A stretch of DNA of 36,740 bases. It comes from Candidatus Kaiserbacteria bacterium. GTDB taxonomy: Bacteria; Patescibacteriota; Minisyncoccia; Phycocordibacterales; Phycocordibacteraceae. The DNA lies in assembly GCA_029288865.1 (NCBI GenBank), contig JARIGM010000001.1, positions 1 through 36,740 on the forward strand. Reading direction: 5' to 3'. The first letter of the stretch is position 1. Each line of letters begins with the position of its first letter. The translations under genes were made by a program, and so were the position numbers. Positions 1 through 7,438 of this stretch are shown here, piece by piece. The notes under the pieces were generated by a model. That model did not search any database and had not been told where the DNA came from. It worked only from the letters and a program-made list of their open reading frames with translations.

Positions 1-1238
<1,238 letters not shown>

Positions 1239-1273
1239 GGAACCGAGATGATAGAGATATCACTCAAGTCGAT

Positions 1274-1354
1274 CTGCTAGTGTGCTGCATGTTGGGAATT
1301 AGTTAGAAGAGGTTCGCCTCGGACATCTAACTCTCAACATGCAGCACACTACAG
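1274..1354 (+). other. Long UUCG-capped hairpin downstream of 16S
   Basis: Bases 1278-1294 pair perfectly with 1335-1351 (17 bp). Three further pairs, 1274-1276 with 1352-1354, extend the stem past a bulged C. Inside, 1301-1307 pairs with 1326-1332, and GAGG-TTCG-CCTC at 1309-1320 closes on a UUCG tetraloop. No U-tract follows, so it is not a classical terminator. It may be an rRNA processing or stability element, or part of a small RNA. I recognise no known RNA family. Confidence 0.7.
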
Positions 1355-1380
1355 GGGAAATTGCAGACATCCCTAAATGC

Positions 1381-1454
1381 TGCTCGGACGCAGGAAAAAC
1401 GTACCTGCACGTGGGATCGCTCAATTGACGATCTCACAACGAATAGGCGGAGCA
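1381..1454 (+). ncRNA. Candidate structured RNA, family unknown
   Basis: A possible three-way fold: TGCTC at 1381-1385 pairs with GAGCA at 1450-1454 and encloses two hairpins. The first is 1390-1394 with 1404-1408 (GCAGG/CCTGC). The second is 1411-1419 with 1429-1437 (9 pairs including one G-U). It lies between the 1274-1354 hairpin and the 1486-1554 terminator, so it would be on the 16S transcript. No tRNA, SRP, tmRNA or RNase P signature is visible. Only the pairing supports the call. Confidence 0.3.
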
Positions 1455-1485
1455 CAAGAGAATGTTTCCCTTTACATAGACAAAA

Positions 1486-1554
1486 CACAAAAGAAAATAC
1501 CCACTATTCCGTTCCAAGAGATGGACTAAGAAATAGTGGGTATTTTCTTTTGTG
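1486..1554. terminator. Bidirectional intrinsic terminator
   Basis: Bases 1486-1508 and 1532-1554 are perfect reverse complements (23 bp) around a 23-base loop. The GC-rich core next to the loop is flanked by A-rich sequence on the left and T-rich sequence on the right, so each strand ends in a U-rich tract. It would stop the 16S transcript on the plus strand and the small ORF at 1556-1711 on the minus strand. Confidence 0.85.
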
Positions 1555-1555
1555 C

Positions 1556-1711
1556 CTAGGGGGTAGCTTCTGCTGAGGATGCCTGGAGGCGGGCGATAGC
1601 GCGGCGCCAGATGCGTAACTTGTTACGATGCCGACGAAGCTTGTCGGCGATAGTGGACGCACGGCTTGCGCGGTGCTGTCGTGGTTCTCGGGTTGTACCG
1701 CGATGTACCAT
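1556..1711 (-). CDS. Possible 51-residue very basic protein
   Basis: A short minus-strand ORF beginning MVHRGTTREP and rich in Arg, His and Lys; I do not recognise it. The start at 1711 is preferred over the ATG at 1741 because GAGG (plus-strand 1717-1720) lies 5 bases upstream, like a ribosome binding site. The stop codon sits one base from the bidirectional terminator, a gene-then-terminator arrangement that favours a real transcript. The basic composition suggests RNA or ribosome binding, but that is only a guess, and I see no match to bS21 or bL34. It could also be chance coding potential in a GC-rich spacer. Confidence 0.3.
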   Translation of the reverse strand: MVHRGTTREPRQHRASRASTIADKLRRHRNKLRIWRRAIARLQASSAEATP

Positions 1712-1766
1712 CTGTACCTCTAGTATTACACGGCACAGCATGAAACTGGTATGAATTGGGGAAATC

Positions 1767-1775
1767 TGGTACTAT
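1767..1775 (+). promoter_or_regulatory. Extended -10 promoter for tRNA-Ile
   Basis: TGG followed by TACTAT forms an extended -10 element (TGn-TANNNT) 35 bases upstream of the tRNA. No good -35 hexamer is present, as expected for extended -10 promoters. It lies downstream of the 1486-1554 terminator, so the tRNA appears to be transcribed separately from 16S. Confidence 0.45.
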
Positions 1776-1810
1776 CGGCAAAGTTCCTCACCAACAGGAA
1801 TAACCCATAC

Positions 1811-1883
1811 GCAAGCGTAGCTCAGTTGGTAGAGCACCCGACTGATACTCGGGCGGTCGAAAGTTCGAATCTTTCCGCTTGCA
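1811..1883 (+). tRNA. tRNA-Ile(GAU)
   Basis: A complete cloverleaf. The acceptor stem GCAAGCG (1811-1817) pairs with CGCTTGC (1876-1882), with discriminator A1883. The D arm contains AGTTGGT. The anticodon stem CCCGA/TCGGG encloses the loop CTGATAC with anticodon GAT. The T arm is GAAAG-TTCGAAT-CTTTC. No CCA is encoded, so a CCA-adding enzyme is needed. tRNA-Ile(GAU) is the classical tRNA of 16S-23S spacers, but no 23S gene follows here. Confidence 0.97.
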
Positions 1884-1906
1884 CTATTTAGATATTGTGC
1901 TATAGT
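1879..1906 (+). promoter_or_regulatory. Promoter for the DUF218-like gene
   Basis: An extended -10, TGC-TATAGT (1898-1906), has a weak -35-like TTGCAC (1879-1884) 16 bases upstream that overlaps the 3' end of the tRNA. Transcription would start near 1913, giving a leader of about 30 bases that contains an AGGAGGG ribosome binding site. This is one of the few leadered starts in the window. Confidence 0.5.
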
Positions 1907-1943
1907 TAATCTGGTAACCCAACTCTAGCAAAAGGAGGGATAG

Positions 1944-2558
1944 GTGGGTTCTAGTAATCTTGAAAAGTCCGATGCAGATCGGAGGTTCTATATCGTGCCA
2001 ATTGCGGGGGGTCTCGTATATAACCACGACGGCAAACCCTGGCTCGGTGAAGATACTGCTCTGGCTTGCCGGCACGCAGTTCTAGCTGCTCATAATGCCG
2101 TGCACCAAGGAAGGAAACCGGTAATTTTCCTTTCAGCTACCAAGGCGCCCCGATATGGCGACGTTATCATGGGGGAACTCATGAGATCATACGTTAAGGG
2201 CCTGGTGAACGGCGATTCGCGTATCCAGGTGGAATTCCACGAGGCTCGTTGCTTTAACACAGCAGGCGAATGTGCGGCCCTAGCTGATTTCTTGTGTCAG
2301 CAGGGTTACTCATCGCACGATAAGCCCGTCACTTATGACATCGAAGTGGATGTTAAAGATTGGCACGCCCGGCGCACACACAAGACGATGCAGCTCGTCA
2401 TGGAAAAATGGCCGTTCAACGTAACCATCATCATGCGACCGCATCATGATGAGGCGTCGTTCAGGATGCGAACTCTTGAGTTTGTAAAACTCAAACTCGT
2501 TCAGTTCACGGTGGATGGTGTTACAGACCTGTACACCCGACGTGAATGTTTCGCCTAA
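1944..2558 (+). CDS. DUF218/YdcF-like protein
   Basis: A 204-residue protein resembling the DUF218 (YdcF/SanA/ElyC) superfamily. An early beta strand (FYIVPIAGGLVYN) is followed by a helix with an Ala/Arg-rich face (residues 39-56), then a mid-domain IFLSATKAPRYGDVIMGELM where the family has a Ser/Gly-containing strand and an acidic helix. Next comes an E-x-R-x-x-N-T-A-G-E-C-A segment (residues 99-110), matching the family's E..S.NT.eNa motif. Enzymatic roles in envelope biology are suggested for the family but the reaction is not established. The GTG start is chosen because AGGAGGG (1933-1939) lies 4 bases upstream. It has no signal peptide, so it is probably cytosolic. It has its own promoter and terminator. 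Confidence 0.6.
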   Translation: MGSSNLEKSDADRRFYIVPIAGGLVYNHDGKPWLGEDTALACRHAVLAAHNAVHQGRKPVIFLSATKAPRYGDVIMGELMRSYVKGLVNGDSRIQVEFHEARCFNTAGECAALADFLCQQGYSSHDKPVTYDIEVDVKDWHARRTHKTMQLVMEKWPFNVTIIMRPHHDEASFRMRTLEFVKLKLVQFTVDGVTDLYTRRECFA

Positions 2559-2561
2559 ACA

Positions 2562-2596
2562 AAACCGGAATGCCTCGTGCGTTCCGGTTTCTTTTT
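2562..2596 (+). terminator. Intrinsic terminator after the DUF218-like gene
   Basis: AAACCGGAA (2562-2570) pairs with TTCCGGTTT (2582-2590) around an 11-base loop, followed by CTTTTT. It begins four bases after the TAA stop. Confidence 0.85.
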
Positions 2597-2643
2597 ATAC
2601 ACTCATACGACTTGTTTGTTCGATGCTGCATGCAAGAGAGCGG

Positions 2644-2649
2644 TATACT
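2644..2649 (+). promoter_or_regulatory. Leaderless-type -10 box (TATACT)
   Basis: TATACT ends 7 bases before the ATG at 2657, placing the transcription start at or next to the start codon. There is no ribosome binding site. It lies just downstream of the preceding terminator. Confidence 0.6.
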
Positions 2650-2656
2650 AGTACTG

Positions 2657-3181
2657 ATGCGTGATCTTTATCTTGTTGCAGGCATGGGAATTATCGCTGT
2701 GGTCATTGGTGGCCTATTGTATCTCTTTGGCCCTTCATCTTTGCATAGTGACTTTTCAAATGCTTTCTCGCTCAGCAGCGACGGACATGTGCGCTTCACG
2801 AAACTCCAAGAGGGAACAGTAGCCTATTCTATCTCCCAGCCTTCAAACTATCGCATCAGCACGTGGGAAGATTTCTCAACGCTCTGGACGCTCATCTATG
2901 GCGACGGTCGCGGTCCTGATATGCCAAAAGTAGATTTCAATAATTATGAAGTGCTCGCTGTCTTTGATGGAAGCCACTCAACCGATGGGTATGAAATCAG
3001 TGTGGACGAAGTGACTGATAAGGATTCTGTGCGAACGATCATGATTACGCACAAGATTCCGGACAAGCATTGCCGTCTCTCGGCTCGCTCTACGAGCCCA
3101 TTCGAGATCATTCAGGTGCCAAAGACATCATTCTCGCTCGCTCACCAGGACCAGATCGCCACGACAACCTGTCTTTACTAG
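2657..3181 (+). CDS. Membrane-anchored PrcB-like (PrcB_C) protein
   Basis: A 174-residue protein. The reading frame is open further upstream, but that part runs through the preceding terminator. ATG 2657 is chosen because it follows a leaderless-type -10 box and gives a clean N-terminus: a short head and one hydrophobic segment (residues about 4-24) acting as an uncleaved anchor or signal. The extracytoplasmic part contains W-x-D-F-x-T-L-W, then VDFNNYEVLAVFDGSHSTDGY, C at the middle of the PDKHCRL segment, and PFEIIQVPK. This matches the order of motifs in the PrcB C-terminal domain family (protease-complex subunit PrcB). Function in bacteria without the spirochaete dentilisin complex is unknown. 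The fold assignment is fairly secure, the role is not. Confidence 0.65.
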   Translation: MRDLYLVAGMGIIAVVIGGLLYLFGPSSLHSDFSNAFSLSSDGHVRFTKLQEGTVAYSISQPSNYRISTWEDFSTLWTLIYGDGRGPDMPKVDFNNYEVLAVFDGSHSTDGYEISVDEVTDKDSVRTIMITHKIPDKHCRLSARSTSPFEIIQVPKTSFSLAHQDQIATTTCLY

Positions 3182-3219
3182 CTGGAAACGCGGCAGTTAA
3201 CGGACGGCTCCTTTCGCGC

Positions 3220-3225
3220 TAGGAT
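3220..3225 (+). promoter_or_regulatory. Possible leaderless-type -10 box for murD (TAGGAT)
   Basis: TAGGAT fits TANNNT and ends 6 bases before the murD ATG at 3232. It is a weaker match to TATAAT than the others, and the purine-rich GAGGGG between box and ATG could instead act as a ribosome binding site. Confidence 0.35.
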
Positions 3226-3231
3226 GAGGGG

Positions 3232-4551
3232 ATGGACGCACGAGCCTATTTCGAGGGCAAGAAGATAACCGTAATGGGGCTCGGCCTGTTGGGCCGCGGC
3301 GTTGGAGATATACGCTTTCTCGCCTCATGTGGCGCGGACCTCATCGTGACGGATCTCAAGACGCGGGAGCAGCTGGCTAGTTCACTGGAACAGTTGAATG
3401 AGTTTCCGAATATCGGGTTTGTGCTCGGTGAGCATCGCCTGGAGGATTTTCGTGATCGGAACATGATCCTCAAGGCGGCTGGGGTGCCTGCCGATTCGCC
3501 ATACATCGCTGAAGCTCGCAGTGCAGGAATTGCTATCCGCATGAGTGCAGATCTCTTTGCTGAACTGTCGGGGATTCCTATCATTGGCGTCACGGGCACA
3601 CGCGGCAAATCCACGACCACGCACATGATCCACGAGATCCTTGAGCGAGCAGGGAAGAAGACGGTGCTTGGCGGGAATGTGCGCGGTATCTCAAATCTTT
3701 CGCTTCTGTCTGAAGTGACTCCGGATTCTATCGGAGTGTTTGAACTCGATTCATGGCAGCTACAAGGATTCGGCGAAGCGGGTATTGCGCCATCGCTTGC
3801 TGTCTTCACGACGTTCTTCCCAGACCATCTCACGTATTACCATAATGACCTCGATGCATACCTGCGCGATAAGGCGAATATTTTCATACATCAGAAGCCA
3901 GGGGATACGCTCATACTAGGTGAGCAATGTGCAGCGCTTGTGCAAGAAAAGTACCACGACCAAATTCGTGCGGAGGTGACCGTGGTGGGAAGCGAAGGAT
4001 TGCCAGCAGAATGGGCTCTCTCGATCCCAGGTGAACATAACCGGTACGATGCTGCGCTTGCTCGTGCAGCAGCGCGCGCGTATGGGATATCGGACGAGGT
4101 GATCAAAGAAGCACTCGAATCATTCAAGGGCGTGCCTGGTCGTTTGGAATTCCTTCGGACCGTCGATGGCGTGACGTACTACAACGACTCGAACTCTACG
4201 ACGCCGGACGCCGTTCGTGTTGCGCTGGCAGCACTCGGTTCTGAAAAGAAAAATATCATACTCATCTTCGGTGGTGCCGATAAGAGTATCGATATGCAGC
4301 AAGCGATTGACGTGATTCCGCAATATGTGAAGCATGTCGTACTCATCGCTGGCACGGGAACGGACCGCATCCGCAGTTCGTTTTCGGATGCGGCGGTGCA
4401 CGATAATCTTGCAGATGCGCTTACCGACGCTCGCTCGCATGCGCAGCCCGGCGACATCATACTGCTCAGTCCCGGTTTCACGTCCTTCGGTGTGTTCAAG
4501 AACGAATACGATCGTGGTGATCAGTTTACTAATCTCGTGCGAGCGCTATAA
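3232..4551 (+). CDS. murD: UDP-N-acetylmuramoyl-L-alanine--D-glutamate ligase
   Basis: A 439-residue cytosolic Mur ligase that adds D-Glu to UDP-MurNAc-L-Ala with ATP. Domain 1 is a Rossmann-like UDP-binding fold starting ITVMGLGLLGRGV. The central ATPase has the P-loop GTRGKSTTT (residues 122-130), where most MurD proteins have GTNGKST, and a strand-plus-HLTYYHND segment with the conserved H. The C-terminal domain has YYNDSNSTTPDA, IILIFGGADK and LSPGFTSFGVFKN followed by RGDQF, which is characteristic of MurD. Length is normal. It is followed three bases later by murC. This pair with rsmI forms one apparent operon and shows that the cell makes peptidoglycan precursors. Confidence 0.96.
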   Translation: MDARAYFEGKKITVMGLGLLGRGVGDIRFLASCGADLIVTDLKTREQLASSLEQLNEFPNIGFVLGEHRLEDFRDRNMILKAAGVPADSPYIAEARSAGIAIRMSADLFAELSGIPIIGVTGTRGKSTTTHMIHEILERAGKKTVLGGNVRGISNLSLLSEVTPDSIGVFELDSWQLQGFGEAGIAPSLAVFTTFFPDHLTYYHNDLDAYLRDKANIFIHQKPGDTLILGEQCAALVQEKYHDQIRAEVTVVGSEGLPAEWALSIPGEHNRYDAALARAAARAYGISDEVIKEALESFKGVPGRLEFLRTVDGVTYYNDSNSTTPDAVRVALAALGSEKKNIILIFGGADKSIDMQQAIDVIPQYVKHVVLIAGTGTDRIRSSFSDAAVHDNLADALTDARSHAQPGDIILLSPGFTSFGVFKNEYDRGDQFTNLVRAL

Positions 4552-4554
4552 ATA

Positions 4555-5847
4555 ATGGATATGGCTACTTCTCAAAAGGTTCACTTGGTCGGCATCGGAG
4601 GCATCGGCATCTCAGCGCTTGCGCAGTTGTATCACCACGACGGCTGGATCGTGAGCGGTACGAACGATGACCCAAGCCCGGCAACTCTTGATCGCGTGCG
4701 TGATCTCGGCATCAAGGTCTTCCTTGAGACAAGCATCAAGAATATCGATCCGGATACAGACCTGATTGTGTATAGCTATGCATGGGAGCAGCGCGCGCCT
4801 GAGTTCATGGCGAATCTGCGGGGTCTCGGGATACCAGTCATCTCCTATTTCGAAGCATTGGGAACTGTCTCGGCAGGGAAGCGCACGATCGCTGTTGCAG
4901 GAACGCATGGCAAGACAACAACGACGGGTATGCTCGCAAAGATCCTTCGAGATGTAGGCGTTTCCCCGACGGCAATCGTCGGCTCGATCGTGCAGGATTT
5001 CGGGAGCAATTATCTGCCCGGCACTTCGGATTTATTCGTGGTAGAGGCATGCGAAAATCAGCGACACTTCCTTCATCTCTCGCCGGAAGTGCTCGTCGTC
5101 ACGAATCTCGAGTTCGATCACACAGATTATTTCCATGATCTTGCTGACGTGCAGAGCGCGTTTCGCGCATTGATGGAAAAAGTTCCAGCCAAAGGAGTAA
5201 TCATTACAGACACGGAAAATCCGAACATCCAGCCGATCCTTGAAGGACTCGCTGCAGAGGTGGTGGATTATCATAGTGAGCCGGCGTACGAACTGCTCTT
5301 GCCAGGCGTGTTCAATCAGATGAACGCACGCGCAGCCGCAGCCGCAGCGCGTGCCGTCTTGCCGGAACTCTCAACCTTTGATACGCATCAATCGCTTCAT
5401 TCGTTCCGTGGCACCTGGCGACGTTTTGAATATAAGGGCAAGAACAAGAACGGGGCAGATGTGTTTGACGATTACGCGCACCATCCGACTGCCGTGCAAG
5501 AAACGCTTCGAGCGCTTCGAGAGAAAGTGGCGGGCAGGATCGTGGTGGCGTTCCATCCGCATCTTTATAGCCGGACCCGCGATCTTCTCGATGGATTCGC
5601 CCGTTCTTTCGTCGACGCTGATGAAGTGATACTCGCTCCTATCTATGCGGCACGCGAAGTAGATGATGGCACGGTCTCAAGCGAGATGCTCGCTGCTCGC
5701 ATCCGCGAAACCGGCAAGCCTGCGCAGGCAATGAGCTCGCTCGAAGAAGTAAAATCGTATCTCGAGAATACGTCCGCGCCAAACACCATCATCACGATGG
5801 GAGCGGGGGATATCTTCAAAGTCGCAGACGCGCTCGTTAAGAACTGA
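4555..5847 (+). CDS. murC: UDP-N-acetylmuramate--L-alanine ligase
   Basis: A 430-residue Mur ligase adding L-Ala to UDP-MurNAc. Motifs: N-terminal VHLVGIGGIGISALA (residues 9-23), P-loop GTHGKTTTT (116-124), NLEFDHTDYF, FRGTWRRFE, DDYAHHPTAV, FHPHLYSRT and the terminal ITMGAGDI. DDYAHHPT and FHPHLYSRT separate MurC from the other Mur ligases. An alternative start is the ATG at 4561: TATAAA at 4547-4552 could be a -10 box for an internal leaderless transcript from that codon. The gene begins three bases after the murD stop and ends one base before rsmI. It supplies the substrate of MurD. murB, acting one step earlier, lies 30 kb away at the end of the window. Confidence 0.97.
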   Translation: MDMATSQKVHLVGIGGIGISALAQLYHHDGWIVSGTNDDPSPATLDRVRDLGIKVFLETSIKNIDPDTDLIVYSYAWEQRAPEFMANLRGLGIPVISYFEALGTVSAGKRTIAVAGTHGKTTTTGMLAKILRDVGVSPTAIVGSIVQDFGSNYLPGTSDLFVVEACENQRHFLHLSPEVLVVTNLEFDHTDYFHDLADVQSAFRALMEKVPAKGVIITDTENPNIQPILEGLAAEVVDYHSEPAYELLLPGVFNQMNARAAAAAARAVLPELSTFDTHQSLHSFRGTWRRFEYKGKNKNGADVFDDYAHHPTAVQETLRALREKVAGRIVVAFHPHLYSRTRDLLDGFARSFVDADEVILAPIYAAREVDDGTVSSEMLAARIRETGKPAQAMSSLEEVKSYLENTSAPNTIITMGAGDIFKVADALVKN

Positions 5848-5848
5848 T

Positions 5849-6532
5849 ATGGGAACTTTATCTGTCGTCGCCACCCCGATCGGTAACTTAGGAGACATTA
5901 CTATCCGTGCGCTCCAAATACTCAAAGACGCAGACGCGATCGCCTGCGAGGATACGCGTGTATCCTCGAAACTCCTCGCTCGATACGACATCAAGAAACC
6001 ATTGCTCATCTTCCATGCGCAAAGCGGCCGTCATGCAACTGACCGCATCCTCAGCATGCTCGGAGAAGGAAAGCACATTGCGCTCATCACGGATGCGGGT
6101 ACGCCCGGCATATCGGACCCCGGCAGCATCCTCGTGCGTGAGGTGCGCGATCGTCTGGGCGATGACGTTCGCCTCGAGACGATCCCGGGACCTGCTGCGG
6201 TAACGGCTGCGCTTGCGATCGCCGGCGTTCCCACGCACGAGTTCGTCTTCCTCGGGTTCTTGCCGCACAAGAAAGGCAGGCAGACCATCATCAAAGAGAT
6301 TGCGGGGCAGACTCGCACCGTCGTGTTCTATGAGTCGCCACACCGCATCGAGAAGGCGCTCGCTGCGCTCGCAGAAGTTCTCGAAGACGATCGGAAGGTG
6401 CTCGTATTCCGCGAGCTCACGAAGCTTCACGAGACGCTCGTCGAGGGCACAGCGAAAGAAGTCGCTGATCATTTTACATCCCACCCCGGGTCAGTCCGTG
6501 GCGAGTTCGTCGTTATCGTATCTGCGAGCTAA
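5849..6532 (+). CDS. rsmI: 16S rRNA (cytidine-1402 2'-O)-methyltransferase
   Basis: A 227-residue tetrapyrrole-methylase-fold enzyme using SAM to methylate the 2'-OH of C1402 in the ribosomal decoding centre. Motifs: LSVVATPIGNLGDIT (residues 4-18), CEDTR (33-37), LITDAGTPGISDPG (79-92) and IPGPAAVTAAL (112-122), then FLGFLP and the VFYESPHR strand. It lacks much of the C-terminal extension seen in longer homologues (about 285 residues in E. coli) but has the full catalytic domain. Its target base is present in the 16S gene of this window at 1110. It starts one base after the murC stop, so it is probably translationally coupled in the mur operon. Confidence 0.95.
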   Translation: MGTLSVVATPIGNLGDITIRALQILKDADAIACEDTRVSSKLLARYDIKKPLLIFHAQSGRHATDRILSMLGEGKHIALITDAGTPGISDPGSILVREVRDRLGDDVRLETIPGPAAVTAALAIAGVPTHEFVFLGFLPHKKGRQTIIKEIAGQTRTVVFYESPHRIEKALAALAEVLEDDRKVLVFRELTKLHETLVEGTAKEVADHFTSHPGSVRGEFVVIVSAS

Positions 6533-6538
6533 GCGTTT

Positions 6539-6566
6539 TTGACATATCAACTCGATAAGATATAGT
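6539..6566 (+). promoter_or_regulatory. Near-consensus vegetative promoter
   Basis: TTGACA (6539-6544), a 16-base spacer and TATAGT (6561-6566). It is the only promoter here with a perfect -35 hexamer. Transcription would start near 6573, giving a leader of about 47 bases before the ATG at 6620. The ribosome binding site AAGGA (6609-6613) is 6 bases from the start. Strong, housekeeping-type expression is expected. Confidence 0.85.
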
Positions 6567-6619
6567 TCGAAAGAACGATCTTTTCGTCACATTCAACATT
6601 TCCTCAGAAAGGAAATCCC

Positions 6620-7114
6620 ATGATTGCTCAAGTCACTCCTAAGCGCGAGCCTGTTCTTCAGTTGGTCAACCCGAGTGTCCATCTCGACGCCATCGCGTCC
6701 TACGATCCGAAGGGATTCACGACCCGCAGAGGTCTTCATGTCTCTGACGATTTTCATTCTCGCGTCGGCAAGAAGGCGAAGCCGGTCAAAGACCTGCCCG
6801 CCATCACGTTCACGTCCAGCGACCTCATCAAGAACGCCTACGACAAGGAGATCCAGGCCGATCCCGTCATGCCCGCGAACCACATGTTCGAGAGCGAGTC
6901 GGACTTTGTCGCCTATCTCGACCAGATGCTTTCCAAGCAGCCGAACGGCGAAGAGGGCCACCTCCTTGCCAGTGGCGGCTGGAATATCTTCTATGTCGCA
7001 GGCCGCGTGGTTTATGTGCGCTGGCGCGCCGACCGACTGAAGTGGTACGTCCACGCGTGGCGTCTCGACGACGACTGCTGGGGCGCTGGCCGTCGCGTGT
7101 TCGGTCGCAACTGA
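6620..7114 (+). CDS. Conserved-looking hypothetical protein, 164 residues
   Basis: I do not recognise a named family. The N-terminal half is polar (REPVLQLVNPSVHLDAIASY, then GFTTRRGLHVSDDFHSR). The middle has a Ser/Asp-rich helix (ESESDFVAYLDQML). The last 45 residues are rich in aromatic and Arg residues in beta-like alternation (GGWNIFYVAGRVVYVRWRAD, then KWYVHAWRLDDDCWGAGRRVF), suggesting a small all-beta C-terminal domain. It has no signal peptide or membrane segment. Its codons are strongly biased to C/G third positions compared with neighbours. With the near-consensus promoter, ribosome binding site and long terminator, this suggests an abundant, separately transcribed cytosolic protein. 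Function unknown; nucleic-acid or ribosome association is a guess. Confidence 0.85.
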   Translation: MIAQVTPKREPVLQLVNPSVHLDAIASYDPKGFTTRRGLHVSDDFHSRVGKKAKPVKDLPAITFTSSDLIKNAYDKEIQADPVMPANHMFESESDFVAYLDQMLSKQPNGEEGHLLASGGWNIFYVAGRVVYVRWRADRLKWYVHAWRLDDDCWGAGRRVFGRN

Positions 7115-7139
7115 ACCTTGTCCATTTTGGACTGAATCC

Positions 7140-7196
7140 AAATCCTCAGGTTTCTTTGATACTTTGTATCTTTGAAGCTTGGGGATTTTCTTTTTG
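7140..7196 (+). terminator. Strong intrinsic terminator
   Basis: Bases 7140-7154 pair with 7174-7188 (15 pairs, three of them G-U). Inside, GATAC/GTATC (7158-7162 with 7166-7170) continues the stem after symmetrical TTT internal loops. TCTTTTT follows. It closes the transcript of the 164-residue protein. Confidence 0.88.
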
Positions 7197-7235
7197 TATT
7201 CATGTGCAGACTAGCCGCGCCCGGGGCGGGCGCGG

Positions 7236-7241
7236 TATACT
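7236..7241 (+). promoter_or_regulatory. Leaderless-type -10 box (TATACT)
   Basis: TATACT ends 6 bases before the ATG at 7248 and no ribosome binding site is present. It is preceded by a GC-rich stretch and the terminator above, so it should start a new transcription unit running into the VirD4-like operon. Confidence 0.65.
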
Positions 7242-7247
7242 ACGCGA

Positions 7248-7427
7248 ATGACGCGTGAAAGTTTCCTGATCCTTCTCGGTGCCTTAGTGATACTTTCACC
7301 ATTTATCGGGCTGCCTCTCGAATGGCTCTCCTGGCTCTTGCCCGCGCTTGGACTCCTTATAATATTGACGAGCTTGCTCATTCGCCACGACCGGCAGAGC
7401 GGCGAAATTCCTCCCGAAGGCGTATAA
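7248..7427 (+). CDS. Small two-segment membrane protein, 59 residues
   Basis: A short ORF starting MTRESFLILLGALVILSPF and ending in a charged tail (RHDRQSGEIPPEGV). It has two hydrophobic segments, residues about 6-20 and 25-46, separated by a Gly-Leu-Pro-Leu-Glu-Trp turn, so a membrane hairpin is likely. The ATG is placed exactly where a leaderless transcript from TATACT 7236-7241 would begin. Its stop codon lies inside the -10 box of the next gene, an ATPase of the VirD4/HerA type, so it may be the membrane partner of that ATPase, which has no membrane segment of its own. I do not recognise a family. A longer frame on the same strand covering 7322-7438 is a shadow of this gene. Confidence 0.75.
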   Translation: MTRESFLILLGALVILSPFIGLPLEWLSWLLPALGLLIILTSLLIRHDRQSGEIPPEGV

Positions 7428-7428
7428 T
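7423..7428 (+). promoter_or_regulatory. Consensus -10 box (TATAAT) before the VirD4-like gene
   Basis: A perfect TATAAT overlapping the stop codon of the small membrane protein, with 10 bases to the ATG at 7439. A transcript from it would have a leader of only a few bases. Confidence 0.55.
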
Positions 7429-7438
7429 AAAGCGAGCT

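Noticed and set aside
1361-1576. 71-codon plus-strand ORF after 16S
   Set aside because: It runs through two RNA hairpins and the perfect 23-bp terminator, and has no ribosome binding site or -10 box at its start.
2612-2649. TTGTTT as the -35 partner of TATACT
   Set aside because: The spacer would be 26 bases, far outside the 16-18 range.
2546-2656. N-terminal extension of the PrcB-like protein
   Set aside because: The extra 37 codons cross the intrinsic terminator at 2562-2596 and the likely promoter; the clean start is 2657.
6568-6586. Leader hairpin or riboswitch before the 164-residue gene
   Set aside because: The inferred transcription start (about 6573) falls inside the left arm, so the hairpin would not form in the mRNA.
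7322-7438. N-terminal extension of the VirD4-like ATPase
   Set aside because: It overlaps the 59-residue membrane protein in another frame and reads as low-complexity basic sequence.
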